Below are positions 51,781 to 60,830 of a stretch of DNA of 64,000 nt, one piece after another. The DNA is from Caulobacter sp. (lineage in GTDB: Bacteria; Pseudomonadota; Alphaproteobacteria; Caulobacterales; Caulobacteraceae). The position numbers and the translations under genes were made by a program. Numbering within the stretch: the stretch's first letter is position 1; every line of letters starts with the position of its first letter. The notes under the pieces were generated by a model. It was not told where the DNA came from. It worked only from the letters and a program-made list of their open reading frames with translations, and ran no database searches. The stretch covers positions 1 to 64,000 of the forward strand of contig JARWZW010000047.1 of the NCBI GenBank assembly GCA_029866155.1. Reading direction: 5' to 3'.

Positions 51781-52607
51781 CAGGCGATCGTCGCTCCAGC
51801 TACAGCATCCAGTCCCTGGCCGTCGGTTCGGCTGCGGGCGATCATCGACCAGGACCGTTCCCTGGCCCATTCGATGATTTCCAGCCGGCCATCCTCGTGC
51901 TCGGCCAGGGCCGTGCAGCTTTCAACCCAATCGCCGTCGTTGATATAGAGGATATCGCCGATCTGGCGCATCTCGGCCTTGTGGATATGGCCGCAGATCA
52001 CCCCGTCCGCACCCCGGCGGCGGGCCTCTTCAGCCACGGCTTCCTCGAACCGTTCGATGAATTGCAGGGCGTTCTTCACCTTGACCTTCAAAAAAGCCGA
52101 GAGGCTCCAGTAGCCCAGACCCATCCGGCGCCGGGCGCGGTTGAGCAGGGTGTTCAGCATCAGGAGCGTTCTATAGGACCAATCGCCAAGAAAGGCGAGC
52201 CAGCGGGCATGCTGGACCACGCCGTCGAACTCGTCGCCATGGGTGACCAGAAACCGCCGGCCGTCGGCGGTTTCATGCAGGACGTCCCGGGCTACCACCA
52301 CCCCGCCGAAATGCACGCCGCAGAAGTCCCGGGCGAACTCGTCGTGGTTTCCTGGGATGTAGGTGACATTGGCGCCCTTGCGGGCCATGCGCAGGATCTT
52401 CTGCAGGACATCATTATGGGCCTGGGGCCAATGCCAGCCGCCCTTCAGCTTCCAGCCATCGACGATATCGCCGACCAGAAACAGGTTTTCACATTCCACA
52501 TGCCGGATGAAATCCAGCAGCAGCTCCGCCTGGCAGCCGCTGGTGCCCAGGTGAACATCCGAAATGAACAGGCTGCGATACCGCCGCATTGTCGGTTCAT
52601 CGCTCAT
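51780..52607 (-). CDS. LpxH-like calcineurin phosphoesterase, probable PlcP-type phospholipase C
   Basis: The metal site is complete: ISDVHLG (Asp17, His19), LVGDIVDGW (Asp47), PGNHDEF (Asn87, His88), THGDEFD and CGHIHKAEM. The fold is that of LpxH, but Caulobacter-type bacteria use the unrelated LpxI for the lipid A step, so LpxH function is less likely. The coupled downstream GT4 gene fits the PlcP-Agt pair, in which PlcP frees diacylglycerol from phospholipids. 275 residues. The ATG at 52607 is divergent from a TetR gene, and a dyad lies between. Confidence 0.85.
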   Translation of the reverse strand: MSDEPTMRRYRSLFISDVHLGTSGCQAELLLDFIRHVECENLFLVGDIVDGWKLKGGWHWPQAHNDVLQKILRMARKGANVTYIPGNHDEFARDFCGVHFGGVVVARDVLHETADGRRFLVTHGDEFDGVVQHARWLAFLGDWSYRTLLMLNTLLNRARRRMGLGYWSLSAFLKVKVKNALQFIERFEEAVAEEARRRGADGVICGHIHKAEMRQIGDILYINDGDWVESCTALAEHEDGRLEIIEWARERSWSMIARSRTDGQGLDAVAGATIA

Positions 52608-52626
52608 GTTCCGACCCCCAAAGTCG

Positions 52627-52669
52627 CATCAAAGCCCAGCCGCTAGGCTGATTGCGTGTCGCTTTGATG
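52627..52669. promoter_or_regulatory. Inverted repeat between the lipid-remodelling pair and the TetR gene
   Basis: CATCAAAGC and GCTTTGATG form a perfect 9-bp dyad with 25 bases between; a smaller stem, CAGCC-GCTA-GGCTG, lies inside. It sits 20-62 bases before the phosphoesterase ATG and may be the operator of the divergent TetR protein or a leader hairpin. Confidence 0.45.
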
Positions 52670-52730
52670 AACCGGGCCAATGTGCCCAGTTTCGGTTGTC
52701 GTGACGCAGAGGCCACCTTAAGTGAGGGCC

Positions 52731-53360
52731 ATGCCAGACCGTCGAAAAGAAAGGGACACGCCCAAGTCGCGGCGCACCCGCGCCCGTATCCTGGAGGAGG
52801 CTGTCCAGGTGATCGCCAGCCATGGCTACGCCGCCGCGACCAACGCTGCCGTGGCCGAGGCCGCTGGCATCACCCGGGGCGCCATGCTCTACCACTTCCC
52901 GACGCGCGACGACCTTCTGCAGGGGGTGATCGAGCACCTCCAGGCCGAGCGTGCGACCCTTTTCCGCCGGGCTGCCGAAGACCTTCCTCCGGGCGCCGAT
53001 GTGACCGAACACGCCATCGACAGCTATTGGGAGCTGTTGCGGCACCCGGCCTTTTCGGCCTTTACCGAGCTGGAGACGGCCGCCCGGACCGATGCGGCGG
53101 TGGCGAGCCTGATCGCCCCCGCCAGGGCAGAGTTCGACCGGGCGCAGATCGGCGACCACTTCCTCAAGATGCTGCATGCCGGGGCAGGCCCCCGCTTTCA
53201 GGCCAGCCGCGACCTTGCCCGGTTCATGCTGGAGGGCCTGGCCCGCGCCGACCTGTCCTACGAGAAGGAAGCCCGGGTCGAGCGGCTGCTGATGCTGATC
53301 AAGCGGGCGACCCATATCCTGAACCGCAAGGGCGGTGTTACCGAGCTCTGGCCGGACTGA
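52731..53360 (+). CDS. TetR family transcriptional regulator
   Basis: The helix-turn-helix is RARILEEAVQVIASHGYAAA then TNAAVAEAAGITRGAMLYHF, with the usual YHFPTRDDLL. The ligand domain is about 140 residues. The ATG at 52731 gives 209 residues; a GTG nine bases earlier is possible. It is divergent from the phosphoesterase/glycosyltransferase operon, so that operon is its most likely target, with the dyad between them as operator. Confidence 0.92.
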   Translation: MPDRRKERDTPKSRRTRARILEEAVQVIASHGYAAATNAAVAEAAGITRGAMLYHFPTRDDLLQGVIEHLQAERATLFRRAAEDLPPGADVTEHAIDSYWELLRHPAFSAFTELETAARTDAAVASLIAPARAEFDRAQIGDHFLKMLHAGAGPRFQASRDLARFMLEGLARADLSYEKEARVERLLMLIKRATHILNRKGGVTELWPD

Positions 53361-53391
53361 GTTCCGGTGGGACCAAATGGCGAGCGCGGGT

Positions 53392-54738
53392 TCAGCCCGG
53401 CAGCCTGATGACCGCCTTCAGTCCGCCCAGGACCGATCGGTCCAGCTGGACATCTCCGCCATGGCTGCGGGCCACGTCCCGGGCGATGGCCAGGCCCAGC
53501 CCGACACCCTTGCGGTTCTGGTTCCGCGACTCGTCCAGGCGGCTGAAGGGGCGGAAGGCCTCTTCGTAGCGCTCGCTGGGAATGCCCGGGCCATTGTCCT
53601 CTACGACGATCTCCAGGCTGCCGGCCGGACTGCGACCGGCGCTGACCTGAACAATCTCGCCAAACCCGGCGGCGTTGGAAACCAGGTTGGCCACCGCCCG
53701 GCGAATGGCGCCGGGCCGAAGGTCGGCCATCAGGTCCGGCGCCACGGTCAGGGTGACCTTCGCCCCCGCCCGCCGCGCGTCGTCGCAGACCTGGGCCAGC
53801 AGGCCCTCCAGGGACAGGGTCTCCACCGCCTCGCCGCCCTCGCCCCTGGCGAATTCGAGAAACTCGTCGATCATGTGGCCCATCTCGGCCAGGTCACGCT
53901 TGATGGCTTCGGTCCGGTCGGAGGGTTCGGCCAGGGCCATTTCCAGCTTGAGGCGGGTCAGGGGCGTGCGAAGATCGTGGCTGACGCTGGCCAGAAGCAC
54001 GGTGCGCTGCTCGATGTAGCGCTGGATCCGGGCCTTCATGGAGATGAAGGCCTGGGATGCTTCCCGCACCTCCCGGGCGCCATAGGGCTTGAAGACCGGC
54101 CCGTCTATCCCCTTGCCGAAGGCGTTGGCGGCCTCGGCCAGCCGCTCGATGGCCCGGACCTGGTTGCGGATGAAAAGCACCGCAATTGTCGTCAGCAGCA
54201 GGGTGGCGACGGCCAGCCAGAGAACGAAGATCGGGGCCGAGGTGGCGAAGGCCCGCTCCCGGGGAGCGATGATGCGCAGAGACCCGCCCGGCACGGCCAC
54301 CCGGATGTCGACGGCGCCTGGAAAGCGCCGGTTGTCGAACCAGTAGGCGGCGTCCAGCTTGCGCGACAGGGCCTGGTCCAGGGCGACGTCCTCGGCGACG
54401 AACAGGGTGCGGGGCCTGGTGCGGGGCAGGGGGCGGCCAGGCTTGAAGGCCACTGACAGGGACAGGGCCGACTCGGCCCGGCGCGACAGGCGCTCCAGGT
54501 TCTGGGGGGTGGGGTCGGACTCATAGCTCTCGACCACCCAGGCGATTTCGCCGGCCAGTCCGTCGGACAGGCCGCTGGTGACGGTCTGCCAGTGCTGGTC
54601 AAAGAAGACCCAGGTCACCAGCCCCTGCATGATCACCACCGGCAGGACGATGATCAGGAGCGTCCGGGCGAACAGCGACTGGGGCAGCCAGCGCTTGATC
54701 TGACGCGGTATGAAGATCTTGAGGGCCCGGAACTTCAT
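53392..54738 (-). CDS. EnvZ-type sensor histidine kinase
   Basis: A membrane sensor with one segment near residues 24-48, a periplasmic loop of about 120 residues, a second segment near 168-190 (FVLWLAVATLLLTTIAVLFI), then HAMP, a DHp domain with the phospho-histidine His254 in ASVSHDLRTPLTRLKLEM, and the ATPase domain with N-box LVSNAAGFGE, VVEDNGPGIP and KGVGLGLAIARDVAR. 448 residues. The N-box has SNAA rather than NNA. It lies 43 bases after its partner response regulator. The signal is unknown. Confidence 0.95.
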   Translation of the reverse strand: MKFRALKIFIPRQIKRWLPQSLFARTLLIIVLPVVIMQGLVTWVFFDQHWQTVTSGLSDGLAGEIAWVVESYESDPTPQNLERLSRRAESALSLSVAFKPGRPLPRTRPRTLFVAEDVALDQALSRKLDAAYWFDNRRFPGAVDIRVAVPGGSLRIIAPRERAFATSAPIFVLWLAVATLLLTTIAVLFIRNQVRAIERLAEAANAFGKGIDGPVFKPYGAREVREASQAFISMKARIQRYIEQRTVLLASVSHDLRTPLTRLKLEMALAEPSDRTEAIKRDLAEMGHMIDEFLEFARGEGGEAVETLSLEGLLAQVCDDARRAGAKVTLTVAPDLMADLRPGAIRRAVANLVSNAAGFGEIVQVSAGRSPAGSLEIVVEDNGPGIPSERYEEAFRPFSRLDESRNQNRKGVGLGLAIARDVARSHGGDVQLDRSVLGGLKAVIRLPG

Positions 54739-54781
54739 GGCCGGCCTCGGTCAGGCCACCGGCCTGCAGGTCGGGGCCCCA

Positions 54782-55474
54782 TCAATCGGGCGCCAGCATG
54801 TAGCCGATGCCCCGGACGGTCTGCAGGTAGCGGGGCGCCTTGGGATCGGCCTCGATCTTGCGGCGCAGCCGTGTCACCTGCACATCCACGGCCCGGCCGG
54901 CGGCGTCGGCTTCATCCCGGGCCAGGACATAGCGATCGACCGGCGAATGGGCGGCGCGGGCCAGGGTCCGCAACAGCTCGACCTCGGCTTCGGTCAGACG
55001 GATCAGCGCCCCGTCCTGGCTGAGTTCGCCCCGCACCGGATCAAAACTGCAGCGGCCAAGGGACAGGGGGGACACGCTGTCGACCCGCGGCCCGGTCCGG
55101 CGCAGTACGGCCTCGATCCGGAGCAGCAGTTCCTGGGGTTCGAAGGGCTTTGCCAGGTAATCATCGACCCCGGCCGACAGGCCCTCGATCCGGTCGGTGG
55201 TCTCGCCACGGGCGGTCAGCATCAGGATCGGCGCCCGGCCTCGCGCCCCGGCCCCGGCCCGCATCCGGCGGGCGAAGGACAGGCCGTCCTCGCCCGGCAT
55301 CATCACGTCCAGGATGACCAGGTCGAAGTCCAGGGTTTCCAGCAATCGGCCGGCCGCCTCGGCGCTGGCGGCGGTGGTGACGCGAAACCCGTTGCGGGCC
55401 AGGTATTCCTTGAGAAGGCTGCGGATGCGGTCATCGTCATCCACCACCAGCAGATGTCGGTCGGGCGCAATCAT
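54782..55474 (-). CDS. OmpR-type response regulator
   Basis: The receiver domain has Asp13/14 (VVDDDDR), the phospho-acceptor Asp56 in LVILDVMMPGEDGLSF and the lysine in DYLAKPFEPQELL. The C-terminal winged helix contains LTEAEVELLRTLARAAHSPV and VDVQVTRLRRKIEADPKAPRYLQ (read as two motifs: VDVQVTRLRRKIE and PRYLQTVRGIGY). 230 residues. GGAGGAAA before the ATG at 55474 is an excellent ribosome site. It forms a two-gene unit with the histidine kinase; its targets are not evident. Divergent from ilvE. Confidence 0.95.
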   Translation of the reverse strand: MIAPDRHLLVVDDDDRIRSLLKEYLARNGFRVTTAASAEAAGRLLETLDFDLVILDVMMPGEDGLSFARRMRAGAGARGRAPILMLTARGETTDRIEGLSAGVDDYLAKPFEPQELLLRIEAVLRRTGPRVDSVSPLSLGRCSFDPVRGELSQDGALIRLTEAEVELLRTLARAAHSPVDRYVLARDEADAAGRAVDVQVTRLRRKIEADPKAPRYLQTVRGIGYMLAPD

Positions 55475-55894
55475 GTTTCCTCCCGCCAGGCGGCCTGTCC
55501 GGGCCAGGCCCGCCGCGCACAATGACCTGTCCGCAGGCACAGCCGTCAAGGGCTGACTGCCTGTCGCCAATGCTTCACAAAATCATCGCCAGCCTGAGTA
55601 GCGGTCATAGACCGCGAGTCGAAGACCGCAGGGCTGTTTCAACGGCATGGAAATCGGCGGTTTGCAGTGTGCGTGCTTCGACGGGCCCCTTGCAGGGCCA
55701 CTCAGCATGACGACGGGTTTGGCGAAGGCCCTGGCCAGCCCGTCCTCGCGGCAATCGCGCCGCAAGGGTTCACTTCCCGCGCCCAACAGGCGAGAATATT
55801 GGCGGGGGCCTGTGTTATGGGCTCTGCATCTTCTGCCATGGCCCCCTTGAGCCGCGGCTGCGAGCGCCAATCTGACCTGTGGAGACTTTCCTCT
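55475..55894. other. 420-base divergent region between the response regulator and ilvE
   Basis: No gene is supported. Promoters for both directions must lie here. It contains a small dyad GGCCC-CTTGCA-GGGCC at about 55684-55699 and a twice-repeated AGACCGC at about 55609 and 55624. I looked for a leucine- or isoleucine-rich leader peptide of an ilv attenuator and saw none. Confidence 0.5.
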
Positions 55895-56785
55895 ATGACT
55901 CTGGTTCCCTTCGATGATCGTGATGGCTGGATCTGGCTCGACGGGCAGTTCGTGCCCTGGCGCGACGCGAAGGTGCATGTACTGACCCATGGCCTGCACT
56001 ACGCCTCCGCTGTCTTCGAGGGTGAGCGGATGTATGGCGGGGAGATTTTCGAGCTGACCGCCCATACCGAGCGGCTGGTCAATTCGGCCCGGATCCTGGA
56101 TTTCGAGATACCCTTTTCGGTGGCCGAGATCGATGCCGCCTGTATCGCCACCTGCGCCCGCAACGGCCTGGACGACTGCTATGTTAGGCCCATCGCCTGG
56201 CGCGGCAGCGAGATGATCGGGGTCTCGGCCCAGCAGGCGAAGATCCACCTGGCCATCGCCGCCTGGGAATGGCCCAGCTATTTCGATCCGGAAGCCAAGC
56301 GCCGGGGCATCCGCCTGGGGCGGGCCCAGTATCGCCGGCCCTCGCCCGAGACCGCCCCCACGGCGGCCAAGGCTGTCGGCCTCTACATGATCTGCACCAT
56401 CTCCAAACATGCGGCCGAGCGCGATGGCTATGCCGACGCCCTGATGCTGGACTATCGCGGCTATATCGCCGAGGCGACCGGGGCCAATATCTTCCTGGTG
56501 CGGGAGGGGGTGATCCATACCCCGACCCCCGACTGTTTCCTGGACGGGATCACTCGCCAGGCCGTGATCCGGCTGGCCCGGGAGCGGGGGATCGAGGTGG
56601 TGGAGCGCCATATCCCCGAGGCTGAGCTGGGGACCTTCAGCGAGGTATTCATCGTCGGCACCGCCGCCGAGGTGACGCCCGTCGGCGAAATCGGCGAGTT
56701 CCGGTTCACCCCGAGCGACCTGTCCCTGTCGCTGATGGAAGACTATGCCAGCCTGGTGCGCCGTCAGCCCGCCATGGCCCGGTGA
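55895..56785 (+). CDS. ilvE: Branched-chain amino-acid aminotransferase
   Basis: Last step of valine, leucine and isoleucine synthesis; PLP-dependent, cytoplasmic. THGLHYASAVFEGERMYGG is the typical N-terminal segment, Lys159 in PTAAKAVGLYMI binds PLP, and EATGANIFLVREG with VGTAAEVTPVGEIG completes the site. 296 residues. The ATG at 55895 follows TGGAG; the frame is open upstream, but those codons do not match the family. Confidence 0.95.
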   Translation: MTLVPFDDRDGWIWLDGQFVPWRDAKVHVLTHGLHYASAVFEGERMYGGEIFELTAHTERLVNSARILDFEIPFSVAEIDAACIATCARNGLDDCYVRPIAWRGSEMIGVSAQQAKIHLAIAAWEWPSYFDPEAKRRGIRLGRAQYRRPSPETAPTAAKAVGLYMICTISKHAAERDGYADALMLDYRGYIAEATGANIFLVREGVIHTPTPDCFLDGITRQAVIRLARERGIEVVERHIPEAELGTFSEVFIVGTAAEVTPVGEIGEFRFTPSDLSLSLMEDYASLVRRQPAMAR

Positions 56786-56819
56786 CCGGGCCGGGACGAC
56801 CAGTCTCTGGCGGCTAGAT

Positions 56820-57275
56820 TCAGGCCGCCAGAGGCATGTCCCTGGGCAGGAGGGATGACACCACCAGCCGGCTCAGCATGCGGCGCTCCAGCGGGATGAT
56901 CGCGTCGACGAACCGGTCGGTTTCGGTGCTGTCCATGCAGGGGGGCTCCTGCAGCAGGCTGGCCTCGACCATGAAGGTCTCCTGCACCGAATCCACAAGC
57001 AGGCCGGCCACGCGGGACCCGTCCTGGACCACAACAATGACATGGCGGGTGCTGGCGACCGTCTCGCCTAGTCCAAGCCGGGCCCTCAGGTCCAGAACCG
57101 GCATGACCAGTCCGCGAAGATTGATCACCCCCAGCATATAGGCAGGGGTGTGAGGCATGCGGACGGCGGCGGTCCAGCCCCGGATTTCCCGCACAGCGCG
57201 GATATCGATGCAGAATTCCTGATCGGCGATTTCGAAGGAGATGAGCTCGATCTTGTCGGTGTTGTGGCCTGTCAT
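56820..57275 (-). CDS. cheW: CheW chemotaxis adaptor
   Basis: Links chemoreceptors to the kinase CheA. The SH3-like double fold is clear: IELISFEIADQEFCIDIRAV, REIRGWTAAVRMPHTPAYM, LGVINLRGLVMPVLDLR and VVVQDGSRVAGLLVDSVQE (each part of the standard CheW pattern). 151 residues. Its ATG follows the receptor stop by one base, so it is coupled to it. No CheA is in the window. Confidence 0.95.
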   Translation of the reverse strand: MTGHNTDKIELISFEIADQEFCIDIRAVREIRGWTAAVRMPHTPAYMLGVINLRGLVMPVLDLRARLGLGETVASTRHVIVVVQDGSRVAGLLVDSVQETFMVEASLLQEPPCMDSTETDRFVDAIIPLERRMLSRLVVSSLLPRDMPLAA

Positions 57276-57276
57276 G

Positions 57277-58872
57277 TCAGAACTCCGTCCAGTCAGATGC
57301 TTTGGAAGCTGCGGTCGCCGCTGCAAGGGGCCCCCCGCCGCTGCCGCCGGCGCCGCCGAAGGCGGTTCGCAGCCGTTCACGATCCCGGGCGACGGGATTG
57401 GGCGCCGGTCTGTGACGCTCTGCCTGGGCCAGCTGGGGCCGGGCAGGTTGCTGCGGAACTGCTGCTCTGGGTTGGGCCTGTGTGTACTGCTTCTGGATCG
57501 TCGATCCACCGTGATCGAGGACGAACTGGCCGACCAGTCGCGCCAGTTCGACCGCCTCGTTCTTCAGGGCGACAGAGGCGGCGGTCGACTGCTCGACCAT
57601 GGCGGCGTTCTGCTGGGTGACCTGGTCCATCTGGTTGACGGCGGCATTGACCTCGTTCAGCCCGGTCGCCTGTTCCTGGGAGGACAGGGCGATATCGGCG
57701 ATCAGGGAGTCAATCTCGGCCACCTTGCTGACGATGCCGGTCAGGGACTGACCCGCTTCGCCCACCAGTTTCACGCCGCGTCCGACCTGGGTGGTGCTGC
57801 TGGAGATGAGGGACTTGATTTCCTTGGCGGCGTCGGCGGATCGCTGGGCCAGGGCCCGGACCTCCTGGGCGACCACGGCAAAGCCCCGGCCGGCGTCCCC
57901 GGCCCTGGCCGCCTCGACCCCGGCGTTGAGGGCCAGGAGGTTGGTCTGGAAGGCGATCTCGTCGATCACCCCGATGATCTGGGTGATCTGGCTGGAACTC
58001 CGCTCGATCTCGCCCATGGCCGCGATGGCTTCCTGAACGACATTACCGGATTTTTCCGCGTCCTGCCTTGTGCCCGAAGCCGCAGCGGAGGCCTGGGCAG
58101 CGCCGCTGGCGCTGCGCTTGACCGTTGCGGTGATCTCGTCGAGCGCTGCGGCTGTCTCTTCCAGGCTGGCGGCCTGCTGTTCTGTGCGCCGGGACAGGTC
58201 GTCCGAGGCGCTGGCGATCTCGTCGGACCCGCCCTGCATCGCGCGGGTAGAGTCGATGATCGCCCGCATGGCCTCGGCAAGCGAGGCCACCGCCTCGTTG
58301 AAGTCGGTCTTGATGGCCCCATAGCCGCCTTGGAAGTCGTCGGTGATCCGGACGGTGAGGTCGCCCTGGGCCAGGAGCCGCAGACTGTCAGCCACTGTCG
58401 CTACCACGACCTGCTGCTCATGCTCATCGGCGCGCCGCTGGTTTTCCAGCCGGGCAGCCGCCTGTTCGGCCTGGGTGATGTCCACCGCGATCTTGATGAC
58501 CCGATAGGGGCGACCCGACTCGTCAAGGATTGGGTTATAGGAGGCCTGCAGCCAGACCTCCCGCCCACCCTTGGCGAGCCTGCGAAATTTGCGGGCGACA
58601 AATTTCCCGTCGTTCAGGTCGCGCCAGAAGTCCCGGTATTCTTGGGCGGCCGCGTCCGATGGGTCCATGAACTGGCTGTGGTGGCGTCCCTCGACCTCGG
58701 AGGCAGTATAGCCCATGGCATCATAGAAGTTCTGATTGGCCACTATGACCGTGCCATCCAGATTAAATTCAATCACAGCTTGTGATCTGGAAATTGCTGT
58801 CAACTTGTTGTCGACATCTCTGAGGCGAGATTCAGTCAGTTTCTCTTTATTCGTTCCACCAAAAAGGCGCAT
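57277..58872 (-). CDS. Soluble methyl-accepting chemotaxis protein with PAS sensor
   Basis: No membrane segment is present, so this receptor is cytoplasmic. A PAS domain covers residues of about 15-135 ([41 protein letters not shown]). A HAMP-like helix pair follows, and then the signalling hairpin with its conserved tip [20 protein letters not shown]. The C-terminal tail is proline/alanine-rich and ends SDWTEF. PAS receptors of this type often bind haem or FAD for oxygen or redox sensing. 531 residues from the ATG at 58872, which follows GGGGGGAAAG; coupled to cheW. Confidence 0.94.
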   Translation of the reverse strand: MRLFGGTNKEKLTESRLRDVDNKLTAISRSQAVIEFNLDGTVIVANQNFYDAMGYTASEVEGRHHSQFMDPSDAAAQEYRDFWRDLNDGKFVARKFRRLAKGGREVWLQASYNPILDESGRPYRVIKIAVDITQAEQAAARLENQRRADEHEQQVVVATVADSLRLLAQGDLTVRITDDFQGGYGAIKTDFNEAVASLAEAMRAIIDSTRAMQGGSDEIASASDDLSRRTEQQAASLEETAAALDEITATVKRSASGAAQASAAASGTRQDAEKSGNVVQEAIAAMGEIERSSSQITQIIGVIDEIAFQTNLLALNAGVEAARAGDAGRGFAVVAQEVRALAQRSADAAKEIKSLISSSTTQVGRGVKLVGEAGQSLTGIVSKVAEIDSLIADIALSSQEQATGLNEVNAAVNQMDQVTQQNAAMVEQSTAASVALKNEAVELARLVGQFVLDHGGSTIQKQYTQAQPRAAVPQQPARPQLAQAERHRPAPNPVARDRERLRTAFGGAGGSGGGPLAAATAASKASDWTEF

Positions 58873-59071
58873 CGGCTTTCCCCCCCCGGATTTGCCGTTT
58901 CTGAATTGCCGGAATTGGGAACTGGCCGAGGCGCCGAAACCTGAATCTAGCCTGAGCCCCAGATCCTGCTTTGCTCTGACCGGCACTACCGACCCAATTC
59001 TTTAACTAAAATTGAAGACGAGCCAGGGGGGGGGTCGGTTTTGGCCTATTTTGGGCATTATACCGAGCTAA

Positions 59072-59088
59072 TGCGTCAGTTTGACGCA
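59072..59088. promoter_or_regulatory. Perfect inverted repeat upstream of the chemoreceptor gene
   Basis: TGCGTCA-GTT-TGACGCA, seven perfect pairs around three bases, 200 bases before the receptor ATG and 45 bases past the stop of the next gene. It may be an operator or a short terminator. Half-site GCGTCA is shared with the palindrome at 47739-47750. Confidence 0.4.
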
Positions 59089-59132
59089 CTTGAGACAGGG
59101 CTGGGGAGCCCTAGCCGCGGCCTTGGCCCCGG

Positions 59133-60194
59133 TCAGATCGCCAGCCGGGCTTCCAGTTCGCTCAGACGGCTGCGGGTGCCATTCAGGTCAGCCCCGAAAC
59201 GTTGCGGGTCTTCCGAGGCCAGCACACCGACAATCTCGGCGCTTTCGCGATAGAGATCCAGGGCCCTGACCCTGTGGCCACGGTCTTCCCGGGCGTCCGC
59301 CAGTCGCTCAAGGGCTATGGTCAGGGCGCGGCGGTCCGAACGTTTGGATTGGCTCACGGTCACCATGCGGCGACGCAGGGCGACAGCCTCTTCATAGGCT
59401 CCCAGGGCGGCGTCCAGTCGTCCTTCATCATTGGCCGTGTCCCCGATATTGATCAGGGCGCCCGCCAGATCGGCCGAGGCGATGGGGTCCGTGGGTTCGA
59501 TGTCATGCATCAGCCGGGCATAGGACAGGGCTTCGCCATAGGCGTCGGCGGCGTCATCGGCCCGACCCTGGCTCCTCGCGAAGTCGCCCAGATCCTGGGC
59601 CGCCAGCATGCGGTCGCGATGGGTGAGGGCAAGCCGCGGCAGGCGGGCCAGGATGCGCCCCGCCTCCGACCAGGATTCGGACCGGACGCAGTTGCGCAGC
59701 TTTTCCCGCAGCTGGCCGAAGGTCTCCTGGGGCGGCCCCTCGACCCTCGGGGGAAGCGGCGAGGCGGACGGAACCGGCGTGAAGGACAGGGGCTGTGCTG
59801 CCGGCGCGACCGGGGCCGCGACCACCGGGGCTGCAGCGACGGGCGCCTCGGGCGCAAATGTGAGGGGAGCCAGCGTCAAGGGCGCCGGCTCTGCAGCGCG
59901 GTTGACAGGGGTGGGCGCCGGGTCGTCCGAGAAGGTGATCGGGGCCAGACCCCGGTCGCGAACGGACTGAGACCGCTTCTTTGGCCTGCCCGGCCAGAGG
60001 TTGGCGAGGACGGCCAGACCGCCCAGCGCCAGGGCGCCCCAGCCGATCAGGACCCGAAGCCCTTCAAACTCGCCCAGCGACAAAGCGGGGGGCGGTGGAA
60101 CCAGGGATCCAAGGGGCTGCACAATGATGTAGCCGGCGGCTGCCAGAATCAGCCCTAGCAACAGTCCGATCAACCGCGACACCATAGTCATCAT
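59133..60194 (-). CDS. Membrane-anchored tetratricopeptide-like protein
   Basis: Two hydrophobic segments near the N-terminus (LIGLLLGLILAAAGYIIVQPL and VLIGWGALALGGLAVLANLW) are followed by a long proline/alanine linker (residues of about 75-155) and a helical repeat domain of about 190 residues with TPR-like units: DAADAYGEALSYARLMHDIE, RLDAALGAYEEAVALRRRMV and RVRALDLYRESAEIVGVLAS. 353 residues. Probably a scaffold in the envelope or cytoplasm; the topology and partners are unknown. Runs of alternating Ala-Pro in the linker make this a low-complexity stretch. Stands alone. Confidence 0.8.
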   Translation of the reverse strand: MMTMVSRLIGLLLGLILAAAGYIIVQPLGSLVPPPPALSLGEFEGLRVLIGWGALALGGLAVLANLWPGRPKKRSQSVRDRGLAPITFSDDPAPTPVNRAAEPAPLTLAPLTFAPEAPVAAAPVVAAPVAPAAQPLSFTPVPSASPLPPRVEGPPQETFGQLREKLRNCVRSESWSEAGRILARLPRLALTHRDRMLAAQDLGDFARSQGRADDAADAYGEALSYARLMHDIEPTDPIASADLAGALINIGDTANDEGRLDAALGAYEEAVALRRRMVTVSQSKRSDRRALTIALERLADAREDRGHRVRALDLYRESAEIVGVLASEDPQRFGADLNGTRSRLSELEARLAI

Positions 60195-60319
60195 CCCCCG
60201 CCCTGTCCCGAGGGGAGTAGGGTCCCTTCCGTTGGCCTCTCGTCAAAACACCTCAACTGACAGGGGATGTCCAGCCGGGATCAAGATCGTCTGGCGGGCG
60301 CCAGGGCCCCTGTCTGCCT

Positions 60320-60745
60320 TTAAAACAGCCAGCTGTCCGGTCTCGGATAGGCCTCGTCCCGGGCCAGGTAATAGACGCCCAGGCAACAGCGCGCGATGAA
60401 CCACAGGCCGAAGAGGCTGAGGATAAGGATCCCGAGGCCGAGGAGCGGCAGTCCGATCAGGATCAGGGACAGCACACCGCCCACCACCGTAAGCAGGCCG
60501 CCAATCGCGATCCAGCCCAGGGTCATCCAGAAGGTGCGGATCAGGAAGCTGTAGTGGCTTTCCATCCGGGGGCCGGCCGTGCTGCGGTTCACATAGGCGA
60601 TGATCAAGCCGATGAAGACGGTGATCAGGGCCGAAAAGGCCCCGAACAGGTAGAGCCCATAGATCACCGCCGGCAGCACCCTGTCCTCATGGGCCCGCAT
60701 CGCGACAGGTTCGGAGGCAGGGGTAACGGTCATGCTGTCGGTCAT
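60320..60745 (-). CDS. Small DUF4870-like membrane protein
   Basis: 141 residues with three to four hydrophobic segments (AVIYGLYLFGAFSALITVFI, MTLGWIAIGGLLTVVGGVLS, GLPLLGLGILILSLFGLWFI). The pattern YVNRSTAGPRMESHYSFLIRTFW between the first two resembles the DUF4870 group, where a cytoplasmic loop carries a conserved histidine. Function unknown. Two in-frame ATGs start it; the first is used. It is on the same strand as the folate genes but behind an 85-base gap. Confidence 0.8.
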   Translation of the reverse strand: MTDSMTVTPASEPVAMRAHEDRVLPAVIYGLYLFGAFSALITVFIGLIIAYVNRSTAGPRMESHYSFLIRTFWMTLGWIAIGGLLTVVGGVLSLILIGLPLLGLGILILSLFGLWFIARCCLGVYYLARDEAYPRPDSWLF

Positions 60746-60830
60746 GCTGGTTCAGCCTTGTTGCGACGCCGGAAGAGCGCCCCGAACCCAATGTCGTGAC
60801 CCCCGGGCGGTTTCGCAAATTAAAACCCCG

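Noticed and set aside
55611-55894. An N-terminal extension or attenuator leader peptide for ilvE
   Set aside because: The upstream frame does not match the aminotransferase family and contains no run of branched-chain codons.
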